Source: an uncultured Tateyamaria sp.
GTDB taxonomy: Bacteria > Pseudomonadota > Alphaproteobacteria > Rhodobacterales > Rhodobacteraceae
Assembly (NCBI RefSeq): GCF_947497045.1
Contig: NZ_CANMEU010000007.1
Coordinates: 62,001 to 126,000, forward strand
Length of the DNA: 64,000 nucleotides
Direction of reading: 5' to 3'
Position numbers and translations under genes: made by a program. Position 1 is the first letter of the stretch. The number at the start of each line of letters is the position of its first letter. The notes beneath the pieces were generated by a model. It ran no database searches. It was not told the origin of the DNA and saw nothing but the letters and a program-made list of their open reading frames with translations. Below, piece by piece: positions 29,574 through 42,506 of the stretch.

Positions 29574-31151
29574 ATGTCGAGTTTGCGTGACGCTGCGATG
29601 ACAAGCAAAGCCTGGCCTTTCGAGGAGGCGCGCAAACTGGTCAAACGCTATGAAAAGGCCCCGCCCAAGAAGGGGTTTGTACTGTTTGAGACGGGGTACG
29701 GCCCCTCGGGCCTGCCCCATATCGGCACCTTTGGCGAGGTGGCGCGTACCACAATGGTGATGCAGGCGTTTCGGGTGCTGTCGGATATCCCGACCAAGCT
29801 GATCTGCTTTTCAGACGATCTGGACGGGATGCGCAAGGTTCCGGGCAACGTGCCCAATCCCGAACGGCTTGAGCAGCATTTGCAGCGCCCGCTGACCTCG
29901 GTGCCCGACCCGTTTGAGCAGTACGAGAGTTTCGGTCACCACAACAACGCCATGCTGCGCCGGTTTCTGGATACGTTCGGGTTTGAATACGAATTCATCT
30001 CGGCCACTGAATTTTATGCCTCGGGTCAGTTTGACGAGGTGCTTTTGCGTGCCGCCGAGAAATACGATGACATTATGAAGGTGATGCTGAAATCGCTGCG
30101 TGAAGAGCGGCGGCAGACCTATTCGATCTTTCTGCCCATTCATCCTGAAAGCGGTCGGGTGATGTATGTCCCGGTGAAGTCCGTCGATGCGGTGGCGGGT
30201 ACGATCACGTTCGACACTGAAGTGGGTGAGGAGATGACCCTGCCTGTTACGGGTGGTGCGGTGAAGTTGCAGTGGAAGCCGGACTTTGGGGCCCGTTGGG
30301 CCGCGCTTGGCGTGGATTTCGAGATGTATGGCAAGGATCACTCGACCAACACCCCGATCTATGACCGCATTTGCGAGATTCTTGGTCAGCGCAAGCCCGA
30401 GCATTTCACTTACGAGCTGTTTCTGGACGAGAACGGCCACAAGATTTCCAAGACGTCGGGCAATGGCGTGTCCATTGACGAGTGGCTGACCTATGCCAGC
30501 GCCGAAAGCCTGTCCTACTTTATGTATCAAAAGCCCAAGACGGCCAAGCGCATGTATTTCGATGTGATCCCCAAGGCCGTGGACGAATACCACCAACAAC
30601 TGCGCGCCTATGCCGGGCAGGACGAGGCCACGCGTCTGAACAATCCTGTGTGGCATATCCACGGAGGCGATGTGCCCACCTCGGATATGGTTGTGCCGTT
30701 TGCGATGCTGCTCAACCTCGCCTCGGTGTCTTCGGCCGAGACCAAGGACACGCTGTGGGGTTTTATCCAGCGCTACGCGCCCGGCACAGGCCCCGAAACG
30801 CACCCCGGCATGGATAAGGCCGTTGGGTTTGCCGTGCGCTATTACAATGACTTTGTGAAGCCTGCGAAGACCTATCGCTTGCCGACGGATGCGGAACGTG
30901 AGGCGCTTGAGGCATTGCGCGCCGAGTTGGCCGCCTATGATGGTCCGCTGGATGACGAGGCGTTGCAGTCGATTGTCTATGCTGTCGGACGGGATCGGTT
31001 TGATCCGCTGCGGGGGTGGTTCACAGCCCTTTACGAAGTGCTGCTTGGCGCGTCACAAGGGCCGCGGTTTGGTGGATTTATTGCACTCTACGGGGTAGCT
31101 GAGACGGTTGCGTTGATTGATGCCGCCCTTGCGGGTGAATTGACGGGGTAG
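29574..31151 (+). CDS. lysS: lysyl-tRNA synthetase, class I
   Basis: [22 protein letters not shown] (HIGH-type), [19 protein letters not shown] (KMSKS-type), class I LysRS architecture. Confidence 0.94.
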   Translation: MSSLRDAAMTSKAWPFEEARKLVKRYEKAPPKKGFVLFETGYGPSGLPHIGTFGEVARTTMVMQAFRVLSDIPTKLICFSDDLDGMRKVPGNVPNPERLEQHLQRPLTSVPDPFEQYESFGHHNNAMLRRFLDTFGFEYEFISATEFYASGQFDEVLLRAAEKYDDIMKVMLKSLREERRQTYSIFLPIHPESGRVMYVPVKSVDAVAGTITFDTEVGEEMTLPVTGGAVKLQWKPDFGARWAALGVDFEMYGKDHSTNTPIYDRICEILGQRKPEHFTYELFLDENGHKISKTSGNGVSIDEWLTYASAESLSYFMYQKPKTAKRMYFDVIPKAVDEYHQQLRAYAGQDEATRLNNPVWHIHGGDVPTSDMVVPFAMLLNLASVSSAETKDTLWGFIQRYAPGTGPETHPGMDKAVGFAVRYYNDFVKPAKTYRLPTDAEREALEALRAELAAYDGPLDDEALQSIVYAVGRDRFDPLRGWFTALYEVLLGASQGPRFGGFIALYGVAETVALIDAALAGELTG

Positions 31152-31175
31152 GGTGGGCAGTATTGCCCACCCTAC
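31148..31175. repeat. REP-like palindrome
   Basis: GTAGGGTGGGCAGTATTGCCCACCCTAC, near-perfect dyad overlapping the lysS stop codon. Confidence 0.85.
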
Positions 31176-31217
31176 TACGCGCGCTAGCTCTTTGATCAGA
31201 ACGAAGGGAGAGCTGCG

Positions 31218-31619
31218 ATGCGCAAGTGGATGATGGGGGCCGCTCTGGCCATGTCGATGGCGGGGATCGCCGTCGCTCAAGGCACCGAGATCGAAGCTGT
31301 GATCGGTAGTCAGATCGAGGCGTTCGAGGCGGATGATTTTGCGGGTGCTTTCGCATTCGCATCGCCATCGATCCAAGGTATTTTCCGCACACCCGAAAAT
31401 TTTGGGCGCATGGTCACCCAAGGCTATCCGATGGTGTGGCGTCCTGCCGAGGTCACCTATCTGGGTCTGCGCCAGGAGGATGGTGCCTATTGGCAGACGG
31501 TGCGCATTGTGGATGGCGACGGGGCGGTGCACCTGCTGGATTACCGCATGTTGGAAACCAGAGATGGCTGGAAAATCAATGGGGTGCAGCTGTTGGAAGC
31601 GGCGGGCGTAAGTGCCTAG
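31218..31619 (+). CDS. DUF4864 domain-containing secreted protein
   Basis: Signal peptide; QIEAFEADDFAGAFAFASPSIQGIFRTPENFGRMVTQGYPMVWRP. Confidence 0.8.
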   Translation: MRKWMMGAALAMSMAGIAVAQGTEIEAVIGSQIEAFEADDFAGAFAFASPSIQGIFRTPENFGRMVTQGYPMVWRPAEVTYLGLRQEDGAYWQTVRIVDGDGAVHLLDYRMLETRDGWKINGVQLLEAAGVSA

Positions 31620-32125
31620 CCGAGTTGGTGGGCGTAGACATTGTTCAGGTATTGCTGATCGTCGATCACGAAATAAGTCTCGCCGACATGTACGAACCCG
31701 CGTGCCAGATAGAAGGCGATGGCCGGGCTGTTTTCGGCATTGGTCGCCAGCCAAACCGAAGAGATACCACTTGTTTTGCAATGGTCGAGGGCTGCGGTCA
31801 GCAGATGTTTTCCTATGCCTTTTCCGTGGTGCCTTGGTTGGACGTAGAGCGTCGAAATCTCGGTCTCTGATGGGTTGTTCACGGGTGCCGGGTTTTCAGA
31901 GGTGACGCGAATGAACCCGTCGATCCCGTTCGTGTTTTCATGGACGTGAATGACCTGTTTCGGGTCTGCAATCAGCGTTTCCATTCTGGCTGTGGTAAAT
32001 TCCTGCAAGACGTAGTCGGCGAAAAACCCGTTGATTCCGTGGTTGAGGTAGGTGCCCAGCCACACCTCGATCGAGAGGGCGGCCAGACTGGACGCATCCG
32101 ACATGCGCGCGGCGCGTATGGTCAC
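31616..32125 (-). CDS. GNAT family N-acetyltransferase
   Basis: STLYVQPRHHGKGIGKHLL, VWLATNAENSPAIAFYLARGFVHVGE. Confidence 0.88.
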   Translation of the reverse strand: MTIRAARMSDASSLAALSIEVWLGTYLNHGINGFFADYVLQEFTTARMETLIADPKQVIHVHENTNGIDGFIRVTSENPAPVNNPSETEISTLYVQPRHHGKGIGKHLLTAALDHCKTSGISSVWLATNAENSPAIAFYLARGFVHVGETYFVIDDQQYLNNVYAHQLG

Positions 32126-32130
32126 AAAGA

Positions 32131-33444
32131 CTACCCCATTTTTTCGAGCGCCGGTTTGGGCTCGCTGTCGTGCTCTTCATAAAGGGGTCGCAACCCGGTG
32201 ATCAACCGGGCCCCTTTGGAGAAAGTGAGGTAGGACCAGAACCAGCTGAAAGCCACGATCAGGGGTTGGCGCACGCCGATCAGGAAATAGATGTGGGCAA
32301 TGCCCCAGATCCACCATGCCACAAAGCCCGAAATATGCAGTTTGCCAAGGTCGATAACGGCGGCGTGCCGTCCAATGGTGGCGAGATTGCCGGCGTGGGC
32401 ATAGCGGAATGGGGCAAGGTCGGATTTGCCCTGAACCCGCTGTGATATGAGCTTGCCCACGTATTTGCCGCCCTGTTTGGCGGCTGGCGCGATGCCGGGG
32501 ACGTCCAGCCCGTCTTTCCAAGGGACTTGTGCGGCATCGCCGATCACGAACACATCGGGGTGGTCCGGCATTGACAGGTCCGGGCCGACGGGTACCCGCC
32601 CGGTGCGGTCGGTATCGGCATTCAACCACCGCCCGACGTTTTTCACGGCCACCCCGGCTCCCCAGATTTTGCAGGCCGAGGGAATGAAGGTGCCGGGCAG
32701 TTGCACGCCCTTTTCGGTGATATCTTCGACTTGGGTGTTGAGCATGACTTCGACCCCAAGCTTTTCAAGCGACTGTCGGGCGCGGTCCGAGAGTCTGGGT
32801 GGGAAGGCCCTGAGGAGCCGGTCGCCTGCCTCGACCAAGATCACCCGTGCGTCGCGCGAATTGATCCGGTGAAAGTCGGATGCGAGCGCGTGATTGGCGA
32901 GCTCTGCAATTGCACCCGCCATTTCCACCCCGGTCGGCCCACCCCCAACCACGATAAACGTGAGTTGGCGGCGCTGTTCGGCGTCGGAGTTTGACACTTC
33001 GGCCCGCTCGAATGCGACCAGCACCTGTTTGCGGATTTCTGTGGCGTCGATGATCCGTTTCAGGCCCGGCGCGTGTTTTTCCCATTCGTCCCGCCCGAAG
33101 TAGGAGTGGTGCGCGCCGCTTGCGACGATGAGGTAGTCATAGTCGAACAGCCCATCCTCTCCGACCACCTGTTTGGCTTCCAGATCAATATCGCGCACCT
33201 CGGTCAGGGCGACGCTGACATTGTTCTGACGGTTAAATATCCCCCGGATTGGCCATGCCACGTCTGCCGGTGACAGATCGGCTGTCGCCACCTGATACAG
33301 AAGGGGCTGAAAGAGGTGATAGTTCCGCCTGTCGATCACCTTGATGTCGACGGGTGCTTTGGCCAGTGCTTTGGCGGCAGAGATACCTCCGAAACCGGCA
33401 CCCACGATCACGACTTTGGGGCGGGGGTTGGATGATCTGGACAT
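32131..33444 (-). CDS. NAD(P)/FAD-dependent oxidoreductase, type II NADH dehydrogenase-like
   Basis: KVVIVGAGFGGISAAKAL, FIVVGGGPTGVEMAGAIAEL, VFVIGDAAQVPW. Confidence 0.88.
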   Translation of the reverse strand: MSRSSNPRPKVVIVGAGFGGISAAKALAKAPVDIKVIDRRNYHLFQPLLYQVATADLSPADVAWPIRGIFNRQNNVSVALTEVRDIDLEAKQVVGEDGLFDYDYLIVASGAHHSYFGRDEWEKHAPGLKRIIDATEIRKQVLVAFERAEVSNSDAEQRRQLTFIVVGGGPTGVEMAGAIAELANHALASDFHRINSRDARVILVEAGDRLLRAFPPRLSDRARQSLEKLGVEVMLNTQVEDITEKGVQLPGTFIPSACKIWGAGVAVKNVGRWLNADTDRTGRVPVGPDLSMPDHPDVFVIGDAAQVPWKDGLDVPGIAPAAKQGGKYVGKLISQRVQGKSDLAPFRYAHAGNLATIGRHAAVIDLGKLHISGFVAWWIWGIAHIYFLIGVRQPLIVAFSWFWSYLTFSKGARLITGLRPLYEEHDSEPKPALEKMG

Positions 33445-33722
33445 GATGTTTGGACCTCGGAGGTTTTGCAGGTGCAGCATATATTTAGGCAATGGTTGAC
33501 CCCAAGTCATCGGGCCGTGGCCCCTTGTGAAAGGGGTGTAACATTCAGTGTGCGTATTTCTGCCTTCTGTTGCGTGGACCGACGGGGTGCCGTCCGGTGG
33601 TGTGAGCGTGCGTTAACCCCTCGTTGATACTTCCCTTGCCCGGACAGGTCGGAGCCCCCGACCCGTGCGGTTTGACTGCGAACACTCGGGCCTGACGGCC
33701 CCCGGTTAAAAGGGATAAATGG

Positions 33723-36005
33723 ATGAATAAGGCGATCACTGAGGGCGTATTGCTGATGCCGCCCGCCTTTGCGAATGGTCTGGATGTGTGGTCGAGCGGC
33801 GATGGAACGCCCGGCTCGGATACATATGAAAATGCACCAAACGCGGCCTTTGTGCCTGCGGATCAGGACTTTGGTGGCTGCCTTGAGGTGCAAAAGATAT
33901 CGAACACGACCCGCCTGCGCTATATGGGCGAGACCCCGTTGCAGCCGGGGTGCTATATCCGTGTGACGGCCCGCATCAAGGCGATTGCGGGCAGCCTGCC
34001 TTCGGTTCGCGTGGCGGGTTATGCTGCGCGTGCGAATGGCACCGCGGTGTCCGGTATCGACACAACCGCCGACAGCACAACGATCACAAGCTACGGCGAC
34101 ATCCTAGAGGTGTCGGCCATTATCGGAGCAGGCAATCGTGGCGGTGTTGATCTGGTATGGGGTGTCGACGCCGTCTATGGCCATTTCGGGATTGATCTGA
34201 CCGGCCCCAACGGGGGTGTTGTCCGCATTGATGACATCGAAATCGAAGATGTCACATCCGTGTTCCTGCGCGATTTGCTGGCCTATGTCGATGTACGCGA
34301 CTTTGGTGCGATTGGCGACGGGACGACGGACGACAGCGCTGCGTTCGAGGCGGCTGCGGCGGCTGCAGACGGGCGCACGATTCTGGTACCACAGGGCACC
34401 TTCTATCTGGGCAATGATGTCAGCTTTGACGATCCTGCCCGGTTTGAGGGATCCGTCACGATGCCTGTCGACAAAATGCTGTTGCTGCGCAAGAACTTTG
34501 ATCTGCCCGCCTATATCGACGCGTTTGGGGACGAGGCGCTGGCCTTTGGCAAAGCATTTCAGGCCCTGCTGAACCAATCTGATCACGAAAGCCTTGATAT
34601 GCGCGGACGCCGTGTTGCGGTGACCGAGCCGCTTGATATGGCCGCTTTTGTACCCAATCGCCCGGTCTATGCCACCCGCCGTTTGATCCGAAATGGGCAA
34701 CTTGAGGCTGCAAATGGTGATTGGGACACCATCGTTGCGACCTCGCCTGCGACCTATTCGGCCTCTAATTCCCGCCGCCTCACCAATGTGACGAATATCG
34801 CCAATATCGAGATTGGGTCGCTGGTTGAAGGCAACGGTGTGGGGCGCGAGATCTATGTTCTGGACAAGAACGTGGGTGCCCGAGAGATCACGCTGAATGC
34901 CCCGCTGTTTGATGCGGAAGGCACCCAGACCTTCACGTTCCGCCGCTTCCGGTACATGGTTGATTTTAGTGGGTTCCAGAACCTCACGAAGTTCATCATG
35001 GCCGACATTGATTTCCAGTGTAACAGCCGGTGCAGCGGTATCATGCTGGCCCCGAGTGGTCCGGCATTCGAGTTGCAGGACTGTTTCATATCGCGCCCCA
35101 TTGATCGGGGTCTGACCTCGATCGGGGTGGGGTGTCAGGGCATGCTGATCAGCCGCTGTCAGTTCCTGTCTGCCGAAGAGGCGGTGGATGTTGCGGATCG
35201 TGTGAGCATCGGGCTGAACGTGAATTCCAACGACGTCAAAATCCGTGATTGCCGCGCCACGCGGTTCCGCCATTTCGCGCTGCTTGCGGGGCAGAACCAC
35301 CTTGTCAGCGGCAACCACTTTTTCCAGGGGGACGGGGTGCCTGACGGTATCCGGACCGCAGGCATGGTGTTCATGTACAACTACGCAGGCTGCGTGATGT
35401 CCGGCAATTATGTCGACAACTGCTTTATCGAGTGGACGAATGAACGTGACCCCACACCGGCCTTCACCGGCGGGTTTTCCTTCAGTTCGCTGTCAATCAC
35501 CGACAACGTGTTCTTGTCCGGTGATGTGCCGCCCTGGTTCAGCTATTTCGTGATTAAGCCGCATGGGGCCGGACATTTCCTGAATGGGGTCACTGTATCG
35601 GGCAACCGGTTCCGATCTATCAACGGTAGTATTGAGCGGGCCGAGCGGGTGGATACGAGTATTTCCGATCTTGATTACAATCGGAACCAGTCTGTTCATT
35701 ATGTTGGCAACTCGTATCACAATGTGTCGGAGCATGCCGAAAACCCGCTGGTGATCGCCCATACCCAAAACACCAACGCGCGCACGTGGACGATCGGGAC
35801 AGCCAAGAAGCTGCCGTTCCTGAGCTATTGCCAGTTTGTCGACAGCGTCGTGTTGTCTGAGGATTTGCAGAATGCGGCGAATGCCAAAGTCTATGAGACC
35901 CCAATTGGGCGTGGGCGTGTGGGGCCCAACCAAGATCAGTTCTCACTTGAGTTTCCGACTGAAGTGCGTGGTCAGGTGCGCGCGACCGTTCGCATGGACC
36001 GCTGA
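33723..36005 (+). CDS. right-handed beta-helix protein (pectate lyase superfamily / GH28-related)
   Basis: DVRDFGAIGDGTTDDSAAFEAAAAAADGRTILVPQGTFYLG is the Pectate_lyase_3 entry motif; long beta-helix-like region. Confidence 0.8.
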   Translation: MNKAITEGVLLMPPAFANGLDVWSSGDGTPGSDTYENAPNAAFVPADQDFGGCLEVQKISNTTRLRYMGETPLQPGCYIRVTARIKAIAGSLPSVRVAGYAARANGTAVSGIDTTADSTTITSYGDILEVSAIIGAGNRGGVDLVWGVDAVYGHFGIDLTGPNGGVVRIDDIEIEDVTSVFLRDLLAYVDVRDFGAIGDGTTDDSAAFEAAAAAADGRTILVPQGTFYLGNDVSFDDPARFEGSVTMPVDKMLLLRKNFDLPAYIDAFGDEALAFGKAFQALLNQSDHESLDMRGRRVAVTEPLDMAAFVPNRPVYATRRLIRNGQLEAANGDWDTIVATSPATYSASNSRRLTNVTNIANIEIGSLVEGNGVGREIYVLDKNVGAREITLNAPLFDAEGTQTFTFRRFRYMVDFSGFQNLTKFIMADIDFQCNSRCSGIMLAPSGPAFELQDCFISRPIDRGLTSIGVGCQGMLISRCQFLSAEEAVDVADRVSIGLNVNSNDVKIRDCRATRFRHFALLAGQNHLVSGNHFFQGDGVPDGIRTAGMVFMYNYAGCVMSGNYVDNCFIEWTNERDPTPAFTGGFSFSSLSITDNVFLSGDVPPWFSYFVIKPHGAGHFLNGVTVSGNRFRSINGSIERAERVDTSISDLDYNRNQSVHYVGNSYHNVSEHAENPLVIAHTQNTNARTWTIGTAKKLPFLSYCQFVDSVVLSEDLQNAANAKVYETPIGRGRVGPNQDQFSLEFPTEVRGQVRATVRMDR

Positions 36006-36046
36006 GTGGGGTGGGGCGCGGGTGTCTGACCTTCGCCCCCGTCACT

Positions 36047-36700
36047 CTAGAACGTGCGCCAAATACCGAGTTTGAGCGACAGAACCCCATTGTCGGATTC
36101 AACCCCGATCTGAAATGATGGTGTCTTTGGCGTGGGTTGCCAGATCAGCGACGGCGCATATGTGAAGAAATCTCCCGAGTCCGTGCCGGTGTAGAAGACC
36201 TGCATCATCACCTTGAAGCGCTCACTTAAATTGACGCCGATAGTGGTGTCGAGCTTGCGAATATCGCTTGCATCCCCTTTCGCCCATTCCACCGCGGCAT
36301 CGATTGCAAGCCACCCGCTGGTTTCACCGATCGACAGCCCGCGGCCGTAGCTGAGGCCGGTCCGCATCATCGGTTCGAAATCCAGCCCAAACGTTCCCCC
36401 AAGCCCGATCTCGTAGGCCAGCTTGTATTGCTTGTTGCCGGTGCTGATCGGCAGGCGTGCGAACAGGAATGCAGACCCTTCGCCAAGTCGTCCCTGAGGC
36501 AGATTGGCATCGCCTTTGAACCCCAGTGTCAGCTTTGGACGCAGGCCATATTCGGCATAGACGGCACCATCGGTTTCGCCGTTCTCATCCACCGTGCCAC
36601 TGAACGCCAGAAACCCCGTCTTGTGCTCGCGCAGCCATGCCCCGGCGCAGGCCGGGTATGCCGCAAGGCTCAGCATCAGGACAAGCAGGGCGCGGATCAC
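36047..36700 (-). CDS. hypothetical exported protein, outer-membrane-barrel-like
   Basis: Signal peptide MIRALLVLMLSLAAYPACA; alternating beta-strand pattern ending in F. Confidence 0.65.
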   Translation of the reverse strand: MIRALLVLMLSLAAYPACAGAWLREHKTGFLAFSGTVDENGETDGAVYAEYGLRPKLTLGFKGDANLPQGRLGEGSAFLFARLPISTGNKQYKLAYEIGLGGTFGLDFEPMMRTGLSYGRGLSIGETSGWLAIDAAVEWAKGDASDIRKLDTTIGVNLSERFKVMMQVFYTGTDSGDFFTYAPSLIWQPTPKTPSFQIGVESDNGVLSLKLGIWRTF

Positions 36701-36807
36701 GGGGGCGGCTCCGGTTAAGGTTAACAGAAAATGACTTGGCCTGAGTTTGGTTAATAATCCCTTACGATGCCCTCGCTTTGCCGTTTGTTTGACTTAGGTA
36801 GCCGGGC

Positions 36808-37278
36808 ATGGATTTATCGGTCGAGAATGTTCAGTCCTATCCGCGCCCACCTGCGCTTGAACCCGTGCCCCAACGCGTGCGCGCGCTGTTTGCAGGTGTA
36901 TGCGTGGCGGATAGTGTATCCGCCTTACGGGTTCTCGAAACCCATCACGCCCCCACCTATTACCTGCCCCGTGCCGATGTTCTTGCGGAGCTTACCCCTG
37001 CGGCGGGCGGGTCTTTTTGTGAGTGGAAAGGGCGGGCCCAATATTGGGATGTTAGCATTGGCGGTCAGACGGCGCAGTCTGCCGCTTGGAGTTATCCCGC
37101 CCCCAGTGACCGATTTGCAAACCTCAAGGACCGCGTGGCGATCTATGCTGGCAAGATGGAGGCGTGCTTTGTCGGGGAGGTGCGTGTCATCCCGCAACCG
37201 GGTGATTTCTATGGCGGATGGGTGACCCCGAATTTGCAGGGTCAGATCAAGGGTGCCCCGGGAACCCACCACTGGTGA
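36808..37278 (+). CDS. DUF427 domain-containing protein
   Basis: HAPTYYLPRADV, SFCEWKGRAQYWDVSIGG, AWSYPAPSDRFANLKDRVAIYAGKMEACFVGEVRVIPQPGDFYGGWVTP. Confidence 0.88.
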   Translation: MDLSVENVQSYPRPPALEPVPQRVRALFAGVCVADSVSALRVLETHHAPTYYLPRADVLAELTPAAGGSFCEWKGRAQYWDVSIGGQTAQSAAWSYPAPSDRFANLKDRVAIYAGKMEACFVGEVRVIPQPGDFYGGWVTPNLQGQIKGAPGTHHW

Positions 37279-37351
37279 TACCCAATTGTGCGGATGTGTG
37301 ACGCGTCGTGAGACCCTACATATACGCCAAATCTGGAAGAGGAGACATGCC

Positions 37352-37612
37352 ATGCAATGCCCCATCGACGGAACCCAATTGGTGATCACGGATCGCAGCG
37401 GGGTCGAAATCGATTATTGCCCGCAATGTCGCGGCATCTGGCTGGATCGCGGCGAGTTGGACAAGCTTATCGAGCGGGCTGAGGCCTATGCGCCGCCTCC
37501 GCCGCAACCGCAGGTCAGCCGCGGCTATGACGATCCGCGCCATGTGCAGCATCACCGGGGCAAGAAGAAAAAGGGGATGGGCAGCCTGTTGGGCGACATC
37601 TTTGATTTCTAG
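37352..37612 (+). CDS. zf-TFIIB domain-containing protein
   Basis: MQCPIDGTQLVITDRSGVEIDYCPQCRGIWLDRGELDKLI. Confidence 0.88.
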   Translation: MQCPIDGTQLVITDRSGVEIDYCPQCRGIWLDRGELDKLIERAEAYAPPPPQPQVSRGYDDPRHVQHHRGKKKKGMGSLLGDIFDF

Positions 37613-38025
37613 GCTATCGGTGTTTGGGTGCAGTCCCGAAAGCGCTGCACCGGCTCTGCCGCGTCCTTGAGCGAGACCGTGACCGCCGCCGTTGCCGTGA
37701 AAGCGGTGGCGGTTTCGTTATGTTGGAGGCCGTCGAGCACATTGCCAAAGCCGCTATCGGTGACGGTCAGCGTGTTGCCTTGCGTCTGGTGCCGTGGGGT
37801 CGAGATGGTGTTGGGACGGGGGCCTGTGAATGCCATTGAGAATGCAGGCGCTTGTGGCCACCCCTGATCGCTGGTGAGAGTGATGGCGTAGGTCTTGGTG
37901 GCGTGGTCATAGGTGAGCTTGACCTCAACGCCAGGTTCGATGTGGTCGAGGGTGCAGATGGGAGACGGGGTGAAGGTCCACGCGTGTGCAAGGGTGGGGA
38001 GGAGGAAGACTATGAAAAAGCGCAT
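37609..38025 (-). CDS. hypothetical secreted protein
   Basis: Signal peptide MRFFIVFLLPTLAHA; coherent 138 aa ORF. Confidence 0.6.
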   Translation of the reverse strand: MRFFIVFLLPTLAHAWTFTPSPICTLDHIEPGVEVKLTYDHATKTYAITLTSDQGWPQAPAFSMAFTGPRPNTISTPRHQTQGNTLTVTDSGFGNVLDGLQHNETATAFTATAAVTVSLKDAAEPVQRFRDCTQTPIA

Positions 38026-38046
38026 GCTGCAAAGGTAGACCTCAGC

Positions 38047-38069
38047 GTAGAGTGGGCAATGTTGCCCAC
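38047..38069. repeat. REP-like palindrome upstream of the RAYT gene
   Basis: GTAGAGTGGGCAATGTTGCCCAC. Confidence 0.8.
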
Positions 38070-38109
38070 GATATATGATTGGTTAACCTTGCTTTGGCAA
38101 TGTGGGGGC

Positions 38110-38634
38110 ATGTCCACTTACCGACGTTTACGCGTGCCCGGCGCGACCTATTTCTTTACATTGGCTTTGGCTGATCGGCGCAATGACCACCTTGTCCGTC
38201 ATATCTGCGCGCTACGCAAAGCCTATGCTGCCACCTGCGCAGAACACCCATTCGAGACACGCGCGATCGTTGTTTTGCCAGACCATTTGCATGCCGTCTG
38301 GGCGCTACCACCGGGCGACAGTGACTTTCCCGAACGGTGGCGTAAGATCAAGGCCCGCTTTTCAAATGCGGTTGGAGGAGATTTTCCACGCAGCCCCAGT
38401 AAGATGGCCAAGCGCGAGTGTGGCCTTTGGCAGCGCCGATATTGGGAACACATGATACGTGACGAGGCGGACTATCGCGCGCATGTCGGGTATTGCTGGT
38501 TCAATCCGGTCAAGCACGGGGTGGTGGAGCGGCCAACTGACTGGCTTCATTCCTCGATCCATCGCGATATGCGGCGTGATCTGGTGGACCTTGCGTGGTG
38601 TGATTTGCCGCGGAAAATCGAAGTTGGTGAGTAG
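38110..38634 (+). CDS. REP-associated tyrosine transposase (RAYT, Y1_Tnp)
   Basis: VPGATYFFTLALADRR, AIVVLPDHLHAVWALPPGDSDFPERWRKIKARFS (HUH), GLWQRRYWEHMIRDEADYRAHVGYCWFNPVKHGVVERPTDWLHSS: diagnostic RAYT blocks. Confidence 0.93.
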   Translation: MSTYRRLRVPGATYFFTLALADRRNDHLVRHICALRKAYAATCAEHPFETRAIVVLPDHLHAVWALPPGDSDFPERWRKIKARFSNAVGGDFPRSPSKMAKRECGLWQRRYWEHMIRDEADYRAHVGYCWFNPVKHGVVERPTDWLHSSIHRDMRRDLVDLAWCDLPRKIEVGE

Positions 38635-38654
38635 GGTGGGCAATATTGCCCACC

Positions 38655-38658
<4 letters not shown>
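38631..38658. repeat. REP-like palindrome downstream of the RAYT gene
   Basis: GTAGGGTGGGCAATATTGCCCACCTTAC, overlaps the RAYT stop codon. Confidence 0.88.
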
Positions 38659-40853
<2,195 letters not shown>

Positions 40854-40949
40854 GCGTGCGTCTCCTTGGGTCTCTATCTGTCACGCGCATGCGCAGATGC
40901 AAGGTGTACCCTTGTCAATTCCTGTCAGCAGGGCGCGGATTTCACCAAC

Positions 40950-42155
40950 CTAAGTGCTGGGTGTGTGCAACGGCATCGGCGTGTCCAGACCCTTGAGAGC
41001 TTGGGTCGACACATGCCGCATCGGGACGTCAGCGATGGCTGCGACTGTGTCGGACACCAGGATGGTCTGGCTCAGTCGCCTGCAAAAGGATTCGACCCGC
41101 GAGGCGATATTGACTGCCTGGCCCAGAATGGTGAAGTCGATCCGGGTGCGTGCGCCCACATTGCCATACAGGACCTCACCGTAATGGATGCCGATCCCGA
41201 AGGGCACGGGCAGGTCTGCGAGTACCGCGATCCCTTGAGCGGCATGAGAGGCGGCGATGGCCTGGCGACAGGTGCTTTGGCGTCCCTGATCGGTGCCGTC
41301 ACTGGGAAACAGGGCCAGCACCCCGTCGCCCATGAACTTGAGGATTTCACCGTTCGTGGTGTCGACCGCTTCGGACATGACCTCGAAATAGGTGTTGGCG
41401 ATGGCCAGCGCCTCGCTGGCCGGGCGGGTGGCATTGAGGGCGGTCCAGCCCCGGATGTCGCTGAACAGGATCGCCGCCTCGATCGTTTCGATATTGCCGC
41501 GGGTAATCTGGCCGGCCAGCACCCGCTGCCCGGTACGTGCGCCCAGATAGCTGGTGGCGATGGCGGTGGCGAGGCGATGGTTGCCGTGGGCCTCGGCAAT
41601 GGGGCAAAGTGCATTGGCGATCCGGTGCAGCAGGTCGATATCCGCGTCGGAAAACCCGGTCGGGGCGTTGGACACAAAAATCACCATCCCACCGGTGCCC
41701 GCCACGAAATCAAGGGGCAGTCCGAAATAGTCAGTGGCCCCGCGATCCCGCAACTCGCGCAGCACAAGATGATCGGACGGGGCGAGCGGCGCAGTCAGTT
41801 TCCGGCGCAGCGGGGCACCTGTTTCGGCAATCACGGCCATCGGGCTGCCGATATAGGCGGGACGGGTTTCCAACCCGTGTGGCGCGTCGGATTGGGTGAT
41901 GGGGCCGGTGTCCGCTTCCCATAACACACTTTCGGCTTCGGTCAGCGGGTGCGTCGTGCGCATGCTGAGGCGCAGACGCATCAGCGGCACACCCGCATCG
42001 CACAGCCGCTCGGCCAGCCCATAAACCATCCGATCCAGCCCAAGCTGCCGCCCGGTCGTCAATATCCAGTCCACATGTGACAAAGCGGGTGCCATGGCCG
42101 CACCATAGGATCCGTTTGCGTGCCGAGACAATTCGCATCTTGCGACAGAGGTCAC
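40950..42155 (-). CDS. adenylate/guanylate cyclase domain-containing protein (class III)
   Basis: [76 protein letters not shown]. Confidence 0.9.
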   Translation of the reverse strand: MTSVARCELSRHANGSYGAAMAPALSHVDWILTTGRQLGLDRMVYGLAERLCDAGVPLMRLRLSMRTTHPLTEAESVLWEADTGPITQSDAPHGLETRPAYIGSPMAVIAETGAPLRRKLTAPLAPSDHLVLRELRDRGATDYFGLPLDFVAGTGGMVIFVSNAPTGFSDADIDLLHRIANALCPIAEAHGNHRLATAIATSYLGARTGQRVLAGQITRGNIETIEAAILFSDIRGWTALNATRPASEALAIANTYFEVMSEAVDTTNGEILKFMGDGVLALFPSDGTDQGRQSTCRQAIAASHAAQGIAVLADLPVPFGIGIHYGEVLYGNVGARTRIDFTILGQAVNIASRVESFCRRLSQTILVSDTVAAIADVPMRHVSTQALKGLDTPMPLHTPST

Positions 42156-42194
42156 AATTGTCGATATATCCCTGACACGCTTAGGAGCCTACTC

Positions 42195-42506
42195 ATGCGC
42201 GCACGCATCTTTCAGCCTGCCAAAACGGCCATGTCCTCGGGCAGTGCCATGACCAAGCATTGGGTGCTCGAATTTGCGCCCGCCAGCGCCCGCTCGCTCG
42301 ACCCGCTGATGGGGTGGACGTCATCTTCGGACACGCAGGCGCAGGTGCGCATGTCCTTTGACACCAAAGAGGCGGCCCTTGATTACGCCAGCCATCACGG
42401 CATCGATGCGATCGTGCAGGAGCCGAACAAGCGGCGCGCCAACATCCGCGCAGGCGGCTACGGCGAGAATTTCGCAACCGGGCGGCGCGGGGCATGGACG
42501 CACTAA
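42195..42506 (+). CDS. ETC complex I subunit (NDUFS4-like accessory protein)
   Basis: [29 protein letters not shown]...[34 protein letters not shown]. Confidence 0.9.
   Translation: MRARIFQPAKTAMSSGSAMTKHWVLEFAPASARSLDPLMGWTSSSDTQAQVRMSFDTKEAALDYASHHGIDAIVQEPNKRRANIRAGGYGENFATGRRGAWTH

Noticed and set aside
29574-31151. Class I LysRS as an unusual archaeal-type enzyme
   Set aside because: Class I LysRS is an established feature of many alphaproteobacteria, so not novel here.
33511-33722. Structured-looking GC-rich leader upstream of the beta-helix gene
   Set aside because: Short hairpins are visible (e.g. GTCGGAGCCCCCGAC) but no known riboswitch signature could be recognised; insufficient support.
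34104-35318. 404-aa minus-strand ORF
   Set aside because: Antisense to the beta-helix protein; composition typical of shadow ORFs.
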